Assembly (NCBI GenBank): GCA_025618425.1
Contig: CM046833.1
Location: 35,996,774 to 36,060,773 of the forward strand
DNA: 64,000 nt
From: Heliocidaris tuberculata
Taxonomy: Eukaryota > Echinodermata > Echinoidea > Camarodonta > Echinometridae
Reading direction: 5' to 3'
Position numbers and translations under genes: made by a program. A model generated the notes under the pieces. That model worked only from the letters and a program-made list of their open reading frames with translations. It did not search any database and was not told the origin of the DNA. Within the stretch, counting starts at the first letter, position 1, and each line of letters starts with the position of its first letter. Shown one piece after another: positions 1 through 10,189 of this stretch.

Positions 1-1510
1 ACAACACCCCTTCATCGTAATGAGCGCAAATTTCAGCAAGGTAGGCCATATATCATGCTGCATTACAGAATGTTAGGAGCCAATCTGGCTGCGCTTGAAG
101 CTAGCCGCCGTTTTCAAACGAGTAAAATCTGGTCCAATTTGGCAGACTAAATTACATTGTGAGGTGTGAAGGTTTCCAAATCAAGTCGATAACATCATAT
201 CTGTACCAGGAGATCTTGAGAGAGATGCGGTTGTCTTTTCTCATTTTATTAAGCATTCAAAATGAAGGAACTTACAGTGATCTCGTTCGCTGCAAAAAGA
301 ATCCCCGAAACAGACAAGCAAAATGGGAAAGAACATTGCCCCAAAATACTTATCTAATGATCCTGATAACAGAAAACAGTATAGAAAAGAAGTGCAAATC
401 AATCAACTAAGTATTCATGAGTATTCATCTAATTCTCATACTGCAAAGGGGTAACTTCTCAAAGTTCCACCATGAATTAGTTTGATGGGGCCATGAATTA
501 GATAATAAAGGCCACAGACATTTGATTAGGATAATTAAAAAGATATGGCGGAAGGGCACTTGCTCAAGTTATTAGAATGACAGTGTGTGCTCTCATGTTG
601 GGGTCCCTTGTTGTGTGATGCATAGAACGATGCGCAGGAAAGATATCAAAGAATTAAAGGGTTAAAACAATGCCCCGTCAAAAGGTCAAAATAACCCTCT
701 TTTAGCCTTTTTCCAACACAGTAGCAGGTTTGTTCATGATGTTCACCTCTTGCTAAATTGGCCCATAAAAAGCTCATTCAAAACCAATTTGGTCCACTAC
801 GCCTGGAGCCATCATCTAACTTACTACAGGTCATCGAAGAGCAATGTGTCCAAATTCGATTGATTTTTACCCCGAAAATAAAAAAAACGTTCAGTGCAGA
901 TAAAGTCAGCCCTCAGAGCCCCCCAAACCGACCCCCTCACCTAAAAGAAAAGATGGAAAGAAAGTTTTTGAACTCTCGCAATTCCTTTTTTTCTATCGGT
1001 GATGTGAGATGAAGATGTTATTTGGTCCAAGCCCTCGTTAGTTATAAGTCTATCATTGACATCATCCACCTATCGACTGATCGAAGCTTGGGTGCTTGAT
1101 TTAAGCATAGTTTGAGTGGAGATGAAGTTAAGTTCAACTTGGAATACACTCTTTCCATACAGTTCTGTTCGCACAGTGCCAGTAGAGGGTATGCACAAAG
1201 TAACCATAACACAGCAATTAATACGTTGACTACTAACTTAGCTCATTCACATAGGCTTGATACAAGAAACATTGGGTTCCCATAAGCAATGGGTTAAAAA
1301 TTTCCCCCCTGCTGGTCCCCCCCCCCAGTTTGTTTATACCAGCAAAAAAAAAAACATAATTAAAAAAATAAAAAATAAAAATAGCATTTAATAGACTAAC
1401 TCTTGACAGCTCCATAAGAGCTCTACAAATATCATGTCAAACTAAATATTTCTGTTCTTCTATTTTAATGAGAAAATTTCAGGAGTTTTTTCTTCACATT
1501 ACCAGTTGTA

Positions 1511-1600
1511 ACCCCTCCCTCTCCCCTTTCCCTCCCTCCCTCCCTCCCTCCCGAGTCCCTACCTCTCCCCCCCTTTCTCCCTCCCTCATGCGCTTTACTT
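1511..1600. repeat. (CCCT)n pyrimidine tract
   Basis: Repeated CCCT/CCTC units. The minus strand reads as runs of GGGA, with G-quadruplex potential. Confidence 0.9.
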
Positions 1601-2032
1601 TATCTCTCTCCCGATCAAAAATTTATTCAAATTTCTCTGAAATATAAGTAGGTCCTGCAAGAAGAAACAATAAAATGTAATGCCCAAAATTATCTTTTTT
1701 TCCTTTCTGTATTATATGTCCCTACTGCAATCTTTAGGGACTATTAGAAGAAAAAAGTTAAAATTAATTTAGCCTCATAATAATTCAAATCTATGTCCCT
1801 TTCTATACTTCATACACTCCACTTCATGCCATCTTTAGGGAGCATTTTAGAAATGATTAGCCCGAGGCAAAGCAATCCTTGACGCCTTGTAACATGATAA
1901 ATGGAATATAATGACATTGGCTACATCCTAGGCTTGGGGTCCGTCTTGATTTAGAGTTGATTGGACTTCATCACTAATGACATATTGTCCAATGGCAGAC
2001 CGCAATGCTGCTCTTTTATAAATGCAGATGGG

Positions 2033-2500
2033 AGATGAGATGAGGAGAGGGGGAGGGAGAGGGAGAGAGGGAGACAGAGAGGGGGGGGACAGAGACATAG
2101 AGAGAGACAGACAGAAAGCGAAAAAAAAGGAAAGAGAGAGATACGGAGAGACAGAAAGTTATAAGAGACACAGAAAGAGGGAAAAGGAAAGAAGCAAGAA
2201 AGAGAGAGGGCAGGGTGGGGGTCAAACATGAGAGAAAAAAATGAGAGAAATGGAGAGAGAGAGAGAGAGAGAGACTGAAGTATAAAGAGATTAATGAAGA
2301 GAGAGAAAGAAAGCAAGCGAGAGAGCAGGATTGCAAGATAAAAGTAAGAGATGCAAAGCAAGAAACTATCAGAGAAGAGTGGAAGGATAAGACATTGAGT
2401 AAATTAGAAAAAGAAAGCATGAGAAAGATACATTTTGATAGAGATAGAAAGATAGGCAGAGAGAGAAGAGAAAAAATGCAAATGAAATAGTGATTCCTGC
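2033..2500. repeat. Purine (GA)-rich tract
   Basis: Interrupted GAGA, GACAGA and GGGGAGA runs for over 450 bp. Long open frames of Ser/Leu or Arg/Glu composition on both strands come from this tract. Confidence 0.9.
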
Positions 2501-2583
2501 TCTGCCCAAGGTCTTTGCATACTTTAAGCAATCATTAATATGACAGACACCATTAACAATAACAGCTCTAAATATATTTCAGT

Positions 2584-2663
2584 TTAACCCATAGACTACG
2601 GGAACCGGATGGCTCCTGTATTAAGCCTATGAGAGTTAAAGAATTCAGTAGTCAACGGGTTAA
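2584..2663. mobile_element. 80-bp TTAA-bounded hairpin element, copy 1
   Basis: Starts TTAACCCATAGACTACGGG and ends GTAGTCAACGGGTTAA, with a short inverted repeat at the ends. It has exactly the same length as the copy at 15555-15634 and shares the block AAAGAATTCAGTAGTCAA near its right end. Confidence 0.75.
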
Positions 2664-3046
2664 TACAAAAAGGAGTCAGCTTCTCTCTATTCATGGGACA
2701 GGAATGGCTATAATTTTGGAGTCTGGTGACTGATTTATTTTGTCTCAATTCATATTCTCTCCTAGGATATTTTGACTCCCAGTAATAAACATTTCTGACT
2801 TGATGTTTTTAGAATGTTGGCTTTGCATATCAAATTAGAGCAAGTTTAGCATCCATTTACCCCCTCTGATCCAGACATATTTATAAAAAAAAACAATTTT
2901 TTTTTAGAAGGGGGGGGGGGGGGTGTTTTCTGCCTGAGTCATTCAAAAATTCAAGCGCTCACCGCTCTGTGGAATCGAAAATCACTTTCAGACCTTGTAC
3001 AGCAGCAAACCAGCTTAATTTTCATTCCAGTCTATAACCAATTTCA

Positions 3047-3215
3047 ACCACCTCCCATTTTGTTATTGACATGAATTCAAAACATTCAAAATACATTTAT
3101 AAAAGTACAGAAAAACACAAAGGGACTGTTCTACCTCCTTTTTTTTCACTGACAAGAATTCATAACATTCAAAAATAGCAAAGAACACGATACACAAAGG
3201 GAGCTTTGTTATTAT
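3047..3215. repeat. Tandem duplication, unit about 82 bp
   Basis: ATTGACATGAATTCAAAACATTCAAAATA in the first unit corresponds to ACTGACAAGAATTCATAACATTCAAAAATA in the second, and both end in ACACAAAGGGA(C/G)(T/C)T. A pyrimidine CTCC block precedes each. Confidence 0.8.
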
Positions 3216-3610
3216 TTCATTAACCCATTTTGGACAAGATGAAGAAATAGGCATGGATGTGCTTGAAATTTTCCTCAAATATGTAGGTCACAAACCCATA
3301 ACTTCATTGTATTTTGCTTTCTTCTGCCTCTTTCGGGTTAAAACAAAATTTGAGACTTGTTAGGAGCAGCCCGAAACTTTTTTTGAACTCTAAACAGAAG
3401 ACATATGGTGTTGTGTGCTTCCCTATTATTTCAATGCATCCAATGACATGGGACACTAAAATACAGAACTCTTTCTACAGCCTGGTGTTTACATGTTCAT
3501 CGGCAGGATGTTATTCCCTTGTGATGACATATCATGGAGAGCTCTGTTACATTGGTGGGTCGGGTGTGTTAACACTGAGCGTTAACATGCTTTCATTGAA
3601 TGTTAACCCA

Positions 3611-3652
3611 TGAGAGAGAGAGGGGGGGGGGAGGGAGGATGAGACAGAAGGA

Positions 3653-3683
<31 letters not shown>

Positions 3684-3928
3684 AAGAGAAGAGAGAGAGA
3701 GAGAGAAGAGAAGAGAAGAGAAGAGAAGAGAGAGAGAGAGAGAAGAGAAGAGAGACAAAATAGAGTTCATGTTAACCTACAGCAGAGAGAAAGCAAGATA
3801 TTAAAAAGAGAGAGAGGGAGGAAGACAGGAGAAAGAAAGAGAAAAATAAAAAAGGACAGATCAAGAGATAAGAAAGGAAAGGGAGAAAAGAGAAAGAGAA
3901 ATCAGAAAAAAGAATAATCAAGAGTGAG

Positions 3929-3959
<31 letters not shown>

Positions 3960-3960
3960 T
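3611..3960. repeat. GA tract with (GAAGA)n sub-array
   Basis: (GA)n blocks, AGAGAAGAGA pentamer-type repeats at about 3675-3750, and a terminal pure (GA) run ending near 3958. Confidence 0.92.
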
Positions 3961-3996
3961 ATCAACAATATTCTGTCACACCATTGTATGTTTGCA

Positions 3997-4411
3997 TTAA
4001 CCCTTTCGAGACAACTGACCACATTTTGTGGTTTGGCTCAATAACTTTTGATTCAGAGCCCTGAAAAATATACCAGATACATGAGTAGAAAAAGCAAAAA
4101 TTTCTGCACACACTATGTCCATTTTTGTTACATGACCATATTGCATTTGATCCCAGGAATTTTAAAAAGGAGAATAAGATTTAAAATCCTTAAATTGGCA
4201 ACACATTGAGAGGTTCAAAATCATTGTTTTTATCAAAATTGGCAACTTTTTCAACTTTTTGCCAATTCTTTTAACCATGTATATTGTTTTCAAAGACATT
4301 ACCCCTTATTACAATCTTGTAGTACTAAAAGAAAAATATTATTGTTGCCAATTTGAAGAACAAAATGTGATCAATTTAGCCCTGAAATAATTCCTGTCCT
4401 GAAAGGGTTAA
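3997..4411. mobile_element. TTAA-bounded MITE (piggyBac-type ends), 415 bp
   Basis: The sequence begins TTAACCCTTTCGAGACA and ends TGTCCTGAAAGGGTTAA. The TTAA at both ends is the piggyBac-type target duplication. The inverted ends CCCTTTC(G/A)(A/G)GACA match over about 13 bp. The interior is AT-rich with no coding frame, so it is non-autonomous. Confidence 0.75.
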
Positions 4412-6100
4412 TGTAAATAGTTTTTCAACAATGGCAACCCCTTTTATTTGACACATCTGCAATGTCTCCCTACAATGGCTGGCCCTGTACCTGTTCCAAT
4501 CTTTAACTCTTTCATTTCCCTAGTCAGAACATTCTAACCATAGAGTTACACAGTTCAGATGAGTTGATACACCAGTTACATGGGTGTACAACAGATATTG
4601 AGGAAGAATAGCACATTTTTCTTAATACTATTTTAATGTGTAGTTAACAAGGCAACTATCAACAATGGTCCTAAATGCTTGGTAACTGCTGTTGCAAGGG
4701 TCACAAGAAGATATGCAACTTCTTACTAGGTATTCCTGTAAACAAAGCAATCATCAATCATCAAAGTATTCATCCCAAAAAATCCCATTCATTCATAATT
4801 TTCAAGTGTTGAATGCAGATATTTAAAGTAATATTCAGGGTGTACATTCCGAGACAGCTATTTGAAACTAACAGCGTAATCTACACACCGAATGATTACA
4901 TGCCAGCAGTATCATCCGGCAACGACATACATCCTCAAATTAACTTCACTCTCATTCCGTACACTATCCCCGAGCACTTCCCCGTTATCTCATGAACTGC
5001 TGAGATGTGTTACGCCTCTGATCGTGGAATGCGTTACAGCTCGGTTCATGAAAGGTAAAACTTGTCGTCAATGTGGGATCACATGAGGGCCACCTGATCG
5101 GAATATAGCAAACGAAATGGCATTGGTAGTCACATTACATCCCCTGCAGACTCCAAAAATGTCAGTTTATTAGTATTCCCTAAGTTTAATCTCAAGAAAG
5201 TGAACTAGTTTAGAAACTGGGGTGCAAACTTGTAATTTCTTCCGCCAAATCGAACCACTGAAAGATACTTCACTGGATCTTTTACTAATCCACCTGCACA
5301 GCTTCTCTCATTTATCTAATTTAACCCTAAAGCTACCACGAGCAGAAAGTTTTCCCCACTGAAATACCTTCACTTACATTTTACAAAGTGCCATATGTCA
5401 ACACCTAATCGACAATTAGAGCTAACTATTCTGTTTACTGGAGAAATAGCAAACAAGTGACAATGATCTGGTGGATCAGTTCCAACTTTGTTTTGATTTG
5501 AAATTCAATTTCTTTTTATAATTCTGAAACAAAACATCAATATCATTTTCCTTTCTGTTATTACAATAAAGTGAAATATTTGTAATCAGGTGAAATGCTC
5601 AGTTAGGAAAACTATCTTTCCTCGCAAGAGTGTTGTCGATTTTAAATCTGAACTCTTATATCTGCTACAGATCAAAACACTAGACAGCCATATTGTCTGA
5701 ACACATACATTGTACATGTGACAATAGTTCCATTGTTTGACAAAAGCATGTAAAGAATAAAACTGTCAGTTTCATGAAAGGAAAAAGCTTTTGTATTAAT
5801 CCAACACTGAGTTTATTGCACACGTAGCTAACGTTTCCGATATAGGACTCAGCTAGCCAAAGGCGACAGCTGAGAATCAAATTTGAGTAAATCTTACACA
5901 TGAACCAACACTGTTCTCTTTCTCACTGTCACCTGTATGCCTTTGGGAATTAAGGTTATAGGGCACAAATTTCTAGATGCTTCTGAAGTAATTGAGAGGT
6001 TTTTAGATGCAAGTGGGAACTTCGCAGAATTTCAAGAGTAATGTAACGATGTAACGGATTAATGGGTAGCTTTCATTCTTTTGTTGAATTTTTCCTAGAT
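4412..6100. other. Intronic DNA, nothing recognised
   Basis: AT-rich single-copy-looking sequence. A slightly GC-richer patch at about 4840-5100 has short open frames on plus but no splice-bounded exon I can defend. Confidence 0.5.
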
Positions 6101-6140
6101 TCCATTGGTCCTACACCCCATCAGTGAGGATGTCATCAGA

Positions 6141-6498
6141 CCATTATACAACAGGACAAAAAGATGTGATGTGGGACATAGGACCAACTGGACACAGGAC
6201 CAAAGGGACACAGGACCAATGGGAAACAGGACCCAATGGCACAAAGGACCAATAGGACACAGGACCAAAGGAACACAGGACCAATTTGGCACAGGACCAA
6301 TGGGATACAGAACCAGTGAAACATAGAATCGACCAGATGCATGGGATATGGACCAACGGAACTTCCATGTAGGACCATAGGGACATTGGACCACTAGGAT
6401 ACAGGAACAAAGGTACCTGGAACGTAAGGGACATTGGATCAATGAGATGTTGCACCAATGGGACAACGGTCCAAAGAAATATAGGAATACAAAGCACC
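6141..6498. repeat. 16-bp minisatellite, unit GGACCAATGGGACACA
   Basis: About 19 degenerate units; the best-preserved run is 6181-6308. Direct CCAAT pentamers start at 6216, 6233, 6249, 6281, 6297 and 6455, with inverted ATTGG at 6104, 6385 and 6434. The unit core GACCAATGGG fits the NF-Y/CCAAT-box consensus RRCCAATSRG. Because 16 is not divisible by three, all three frames of both strands stay open by chance, which explains the overlapping open frames of 73-123 codons here. The array ends about 20 bp from the splice donor of the Robo Ig1a exon. Confidence 0.9.
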
Positions 6499-6518
6499 AA
6501 CTTCTAGATCATACTTAC

Positions 6519-6655
6519 ATGGAGGTCTGGTGTGGGATATCCTTCAGCCCTGCAGTTCAGTGTAGCAGGACTGTTCCTCCTGACAGACTGACCTGACGGA
6601 TGTTCGGTGATTCTTGGGGGTGATTCCTCATTGCGTCTTGCATCAGCCCCAACAG
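6519..6655 (-). CDS. robo: Robo-like receptor, exon for first half of Ig domain 1
   Basis: This 137-bp minus-strand exon encodes 45 full codons plus two bases of a split codon. It contains the Robo Ig1 signature: PPRITEHPS, then ATLNC with the B-strand cysteine (residue 55 of the joined protein), then [11 protein letters not shown], ending just before the position of the conserved C-strand tryptophan. Vertebrate and fly Robo Ig1 have PRIVEHPS or PRIIEHPT followed by PATLNCKAEGRPTPTIEW, and vertebrate Robo genes split Ig1 at about this point. The acceptor is pyrimidine-rich (TTTTTCATCCATTCAG) and the donor is consensus (CAT|GTAAGT). Robo binds Slit through Ig1-Ig2 at the growth-cone surface to drive repulsion. 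The second Ig1 cysteine and all later domains are absent from the window. Another Ig-superfamily receptor is possible but the EHPS motif makes Robo by far the best fit. Confidence 0.88.
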
Positions 6656-6729
6656 CTGAATGGATGAAAAAGAAAATATACAACATTGTAATGAGGGTGG
6701 AAATGACCAAGAAAGAATTATGACAAAAA

Positions 6730-9110
6730 AACATCACACACAAATATGCTTTTACTGCTTTCTTAACTGAGAAAATATGTTAATTGTTGTCAGTTATGAA
6801 ATAATTGTTTCATCTGATAGAGACAATTAGATTTTCAGATGCATTTCTAGAGAGTGTCACCTTAAATATTTTCAGTTTGAAATGGTGGTAAGTAAATCTT
6901 GATTGATTTTTTGATAAATGTCCATAAAGACTACTTCTGTTGGATGTGAACATAACAAGGAGATAGCAAAGAGGCACATACAGGTAGCACAATGAGGAAC
7001 ACATTGTGCGGTAATAACTACTCGATATAAACCCTTACCGAACAATTAAACGCAAATTAAACGGAAAATGCATAGCACAGAATCCCAGTGCAAAGCAACT
7101 GCACCAGAACAACACAAAACGGAAACGCTGTCCCACCAACTTCTCATGTTGTAGAAATCATAAGAACAGAAATAATCCTTGGGCCATCAGAACAGGTAGA
7201 ATCATCATCATCCAGATTGCAGGTGAATGTACTTTCACCTCGATGATGCCAATTGAAGATGCAAGGAAGGTAATGATCCCTCCCTAATCCCATAAATAAA
7301 TCATCTCCAATGAACATGTACATATATAGCCCTGGTAATGATTATATATGTCCAAGTGAGAGAAATGCGTCTGGAATCACATGATAATGAGGAATGATTG
7401 TGCATAAATGGTAGCCTATACAGTTCTATTAGCCAAGGTTAAAGAGAACGTTTAGGTATGTGAACACTAAAAAAAAAATATTAGTCTTAGACAGAAAATA
7501 AACCCTGTCTCATGCAAGCTACTATGTATAGGATCCCTCAGCACATACATGTATTATTTCAACAGATATATGATAAATTTCAAAGTACTTACTTTAGTTC
7601 ATATTACTTTTGGTAACTAGTCCCATATGGAAATATTTGTGTTTTTGTCATCCCAGTATATGTCATTTTCAGTGGAATTTCATTACAGAATTATAAATTA
7701 ACGGTTCAAACAAAACAACCTGATAAATGATTCGCCCATTTATTTCATAATCACTTAATCATAACAGCTATATTACGCAGTTCTCTCAGAAAACATTTTC
7801 AAAGCATCGGTACATCTCACTGCACCAGATCACTGTTAAACTACAGTGCTTACAGCTTCATTTAGTAGTAATGAGCGGACATATCATATTCCTTAACACT
7901 AATTCAAGACATGTCTAAAACAGAAATTTTGCAATTTAGCAAATGATTGGATATTACTACAGACTACAGCAAACAACTTATAAGCCCTTACCCAATTTTA
8001 AACCAAACTTGAAGTTAAGGAATAGATACATAACATCGAGTGATCTAAATTCCCCTTCTGGTTGGCTGAGTTCATGTCTTTTAGAAAGTTGATTGCATAA
8101 CTTTGATATTTACTTCTTACTTTCCTGTATGATAGACATGCTATTCAGTTTAGTTTCAAATTACATGTACATGGAAAATGGAAAATACGGTATCATGAAC
8201 TTTCCAAGTATTTTTTTTAGTTATTATTCACAGTAAACATTGAGAAAAATCAGCTCTATTGTACAATCACAATATCAGAATAAACATTCCATATTGAGTT
8301 GACAAAGAATCAGACTCTTCCTGCCTATTTTCTCTTTAAAATGCACTTTTTTCTGAAGTACCTTTAGACTCTAGCAACCATGCATCAAAACAAACCTGTG
8401 ACGCAGCAGCGGTACAGAGAGGTGCCCAAATTGGCAAAGCGCTAAAGCGATTTACCACACCATCGCAGCACTTGCTTAAAGTCACTGTTTAAGGTCCATC
8501 TGCCTAAATCAATTAAAGGGCATGAATTCAAAGGCTCTTTCATATAGCGTGCTAGGGACACAATTCAGTTCTTGATCCTTTGGGGGACTAAAATGGAGGT
8601 CCTGTTAGTGATTTGGAGAAATCTTTGTATTGAAGTCAATTTGGGAGTATGAAATAGCTGTTTTATATGAAATTCTGCACATTTTTTGTACCTTGCAAAA
8701 AAGCCTTTTTGCCTAATAAAGCTTGTATCGGAAAATGGCTGGACCATATTCAGAATTGAATTATAAGTGGTATGCAAACTCGTGTTATAACTGGAAATTT
8801 ATAAATGCTTGTCCTAAGAAAATTTTCTCATGAACAAGCCTCTCCTGTTCAAAATGGTGGGGAAAATATATTTTTTTCAAAAATTTGTTGGAGTATAGAC
8901 AAAGGAAAAGGACAGAGACACTGATTTTATTGTCTGAATGGTGTTGGGGAAAAAAAGTTTTTCAATACATACATGCTTTCTTCATGTTTTGTATGTCTAC
9001 ATCTAGGTATAAACATTGTTAACAGCTTGGAACAAATGAAGCATGTCATGAATGGTCCAGTAATCTATGATACAGCGCATTTCTTTTTTTGACAAATCAT
9101 TCACCCTTTG
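6730..9110. other. Intronic DNA, nothing recognised
   Basis: Apart from the palindrome at 7221 I see no repeat family, exon or RNA gene here. Confidence 0.5.
7221..7240. repeat. Short perfect palindrome
   Basis: AGGTGAATGTACTTTCACCT pairs AGGTGAA with TTCACCT around a 6-base loop, inside weaker flanking complementarity (ATCATC / GATGAT). Confidence 0.5.
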
Positions 9111-9120
9111 AGATATATAT

Positions 9121-9195
9121 ATATTCTGTTGAGACCTAGAAGGGCATTACTAACAAATGAAGTAATATGAGTTAACATCCTGTGGGCTATCAGCA
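9121..9195. mobile_element. Hairpin element (GAGCCAGAAGGG family), degenerate
   Basis: The left arm reads GAGACCTAGAAGGGCATTACTAAC and the right arm GAGTTAACATCCTGTGGGCTATCAG. The two arms are degenerate complements of each other. Confidence 0.5.
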
Positions 9196-9513
9196 TTAGA
9201 TAGGAAAGAAAAAAAACACAAAGCTGCTTCCAAAATGATCATTTGTGGTTTGAACATTAACACTACTCTTCTGAAACAAAACAAACAAAATACAAAGTTC
9301 TAAAGTTGAAGATTTTCAGACCAATCAAATAGAAATTTCCCAGTATCACTCCAAACTCTATGATTGCACAAGCAATTTTAATGATGCTTTGCTGGCAATA
9401 AGGCAACAAAAAATGTCTACTTTTGATTTTTTTCTTTCCTCAAATCAAAGGCAAAAATTACAATCTTAGCCTTTTGTAAACTTGGCGGCACCATAAAGGT
9501 TAAAGATGACATC

Positions 9514-9592
9514 ATCTGCTTAGAGCTAGAAAGCTGCTAATATTCATATAATTTCACATGGAGTTAACCTCTTCTGACTCTCAGCTGATAAC
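9514..9592. mobile_element. Hairpin element (GAGCCAGAAGGG family), degenerate
   Basis: The left arm is TTAGAGCTAGAAAGCTGCTAA and the right arm GAGTTAACCTCTTCTGACTC. The middle is ATTCATATAATTT, like the AT-rich loop of other copies. Confidence 0.55.
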
Positions 9593-10104
9593 ATATCATT
9601 TTATTCTAGTCCAACTGTAACGATGGATGGGGCGGTGCTCCTTTAAGAGTAGAACTCGTCCAGGTTGCCATCTGGTGTTGGGGAGACGAACATGCGTTGA
9701 ATTGTTCTGGACAAAATGTTCGACAAATTAGAATAAACAGGACTCATCAGATGGACTCCCATCAAAGCCAGATGTGTGTGAAGGTTCTAGAGGTGTGTTA
9801 CCACTCAGAGCATTTAATCTGTTTTTGCTCTGAGAATAAAGTTCATCATGATCTACTGGAGGGATTTTACATTATTATGATTTTTTAATGTAATTCTTCA
9901 TTATCAATCTGCCTTTGCCCCCCCCCCCCCCCCCCCAGAATCAGAATTTTTCCTGAACTGCTGTGTGGGGTATACATTTTTGAATAAAAACTCTAAACCA
10001 ATTTTTGCTTCATGAACAAATTAACCAATGGAAGGGGAATGCTCTGTGATATACATTAATAATCAGCGTACTTATAATAACCGATAATCCTAAGTTTTGA
10101 CAAT

Positions 10105-10180
10105 GATATTCTCTCTGCTGAGATGAAGAAGGGCATTAACACCATGTACAGTACATAACAACCTTAATGCTCTTAACATA
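10105..10180. mobile_element. Hairpin element (GAGCCAGAAGGG family), degenerate
   Basis: The left arm GATATTCTCTCTGCTGAGATGAAGAAGGGCATTAACACC is recognisable and the right arm TTAATGCTCTTAA is eroded. Confidence 0.4.
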
Positions 10181-10189
10181 CAATTTCCA

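Larger units (their letters stand above)
1..6518 (-). other. robo: Intron downstream of the Ig1a exon (part)
   Basis: Starts at the GTAAGT donor (6513-6518) and runs off the low end of the window. I looked on minus for the second half of Ig1 (Y-x-C-V-A-x-N type sequence) and did not find it, so the intron is probably longer than 6.5 kb. It contains the CCAAT minisatellite, two TTAA-bounded MITEs, a tandem duplication and purine tracts. Confidence 0.6.

Noticed and set aside
758..1012. 84-codon plus frame as a possible exon
   Set aside because: No conserved motif; the strand is opposite to the Robo gene and the AT-rich composition matches its surroundings.
5240..5260. tRNA B-box-like GGTTCGATTTG on minus
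   Set aside because: No T-stem pairing, no A box at the right distance and no acceptor stem.
6141..6498. CRISPR-like regular array
   Set aside because: The units are contiguous with no unique spacers, and the genome is eukaryotic.
6105..6500. Overlapping 73-123-codon frames on both strands
   Set aside because: Produced by the stop-free 16-bp minisatellite, not by selection for protein.
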